The translations under genes and the position numbers were made by a program. From positions 1 through 5,311 of the forward strand of contig CAYLWP010000175.1 of assembly GCA_964387365.1 (NCBI GenBank): DNA of 5,311 bases. The letters run 5' to 3'. Origin of the DNA: COE1 sp964387365. GTDB lineage: Bacteria > Bacillota > Clostridia > Lachnospirales > Lachnospiraceae. How positions within the stretch are numbered: the first letter of the stretch is position 1; every line of letters starts with the position of its first letter. Shown here piece after piece: positions 5,237 through 5,311 of this stretch. The notes beneath the pieces were generated by a model. That model ran no database searches and was not told where the DNA came from. It saw nothing but the letters and a program-made list of their open reading frames with translations.

Positions 5237-5311
5237 TATTTATGAATCCAGCTTTATTTATGCTACTGATGATTATTCTGTTACAACTATTACCTCCCTG
5301 CCCTTTAGTAA
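5170..5311 (+). pseudogene. Out-of-frame C-terminal continuation of the membrane protein gene, open to the edge
   Basis: This frame is displaced by -1 from the preceding gene and stays open from the T run to the last base. From the T run it reads FSFAITLFIIN, a basic loop (AKKLFYK), then NLLVFMNPALFMLLMIILL and PPCPLV. That gives another membrane helix with a sensible inside loop, which is what the rest of a multi-helix protein should look like. Adding one T to the run at 5167-5173 would fuse it to Gly148 of the upstream frame. No independent start with a ribosome site is visible, so I read it as the detached tail of the same gene. The true end lies beyond the window. Confidence 0.6.

Overview
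The window looks like a low-GC Firmicute chromosome, probably a clostridium of the Lachnospiraceae type. The evidence is AT-rich intergenic DNA, strong AGGAGG-type ribosome binding sites, ParA/ParB proteins of the Soj/Spo0J class with a canonical parS site, a DUF4446-type membrane protein after parB, and a SerRS with the HQFEKQE motif-2 variant. The genus cannot be fixed from the sequence alone. Because parABS modules of this class normally sit close to oriC, the window is probably origin-proximal (inference).

Layout. About 4.4 kb on the minus strand reads as one operon, transcribed right to left: parA/soj (4404-3637), parB/spo0J (3633-2734), a DUF4446-like single-pass membrane protein (2711-2178), a divergent HD-GYP domain protein (2159-1092) and serS (1066 to the left edge, C-terminus missing). 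The gaps are 3, 22, 18 and 25 bases. Each gene has its own Shine-Dalgarno, and no terminator or promoter can be seen between genes. A regulatory region of about 320 bases (4405-4723) follows. It holds a perfect parS site, an extended -10 promoter facing each way, an inverted repeat overlapping the parA-side -10, and a Spo0A-box-like heptamer. On the plus strand, 4724-5236 encodes a small polytopic membrane protein (DUF6796-like, tentative). It appears frameshifted at a run of seven T: a -1 shift there opens a further hydrophobic reading frame to the right edge.

How the parts fit. ParB should load on parS beside its own operon, spread as a CTP-dependent clamp and, with the ParA ATPase, organise and segregate the origin. 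The DUF4446 protein and the HD-GYP protein share that transcript. This puts a membrane-anchored protein and a possible cyclic-di-GMP hydrolase or sensor under the same control as chromosome segregation, with seryl-tRNA synthetase as the last gene.

The points most worth a second look are the substituted HD-GYP signature (HDIGL and GYT in place of HDIGK and GYP) inside a parABS operon, the T7 frameshift in the divergent membrane gene, and the architecture of the parS-containing divergent promoter region. I found no CRISPR array, RNA gene, insertion sequence or phage element, and no system I can confidently call entirely new.
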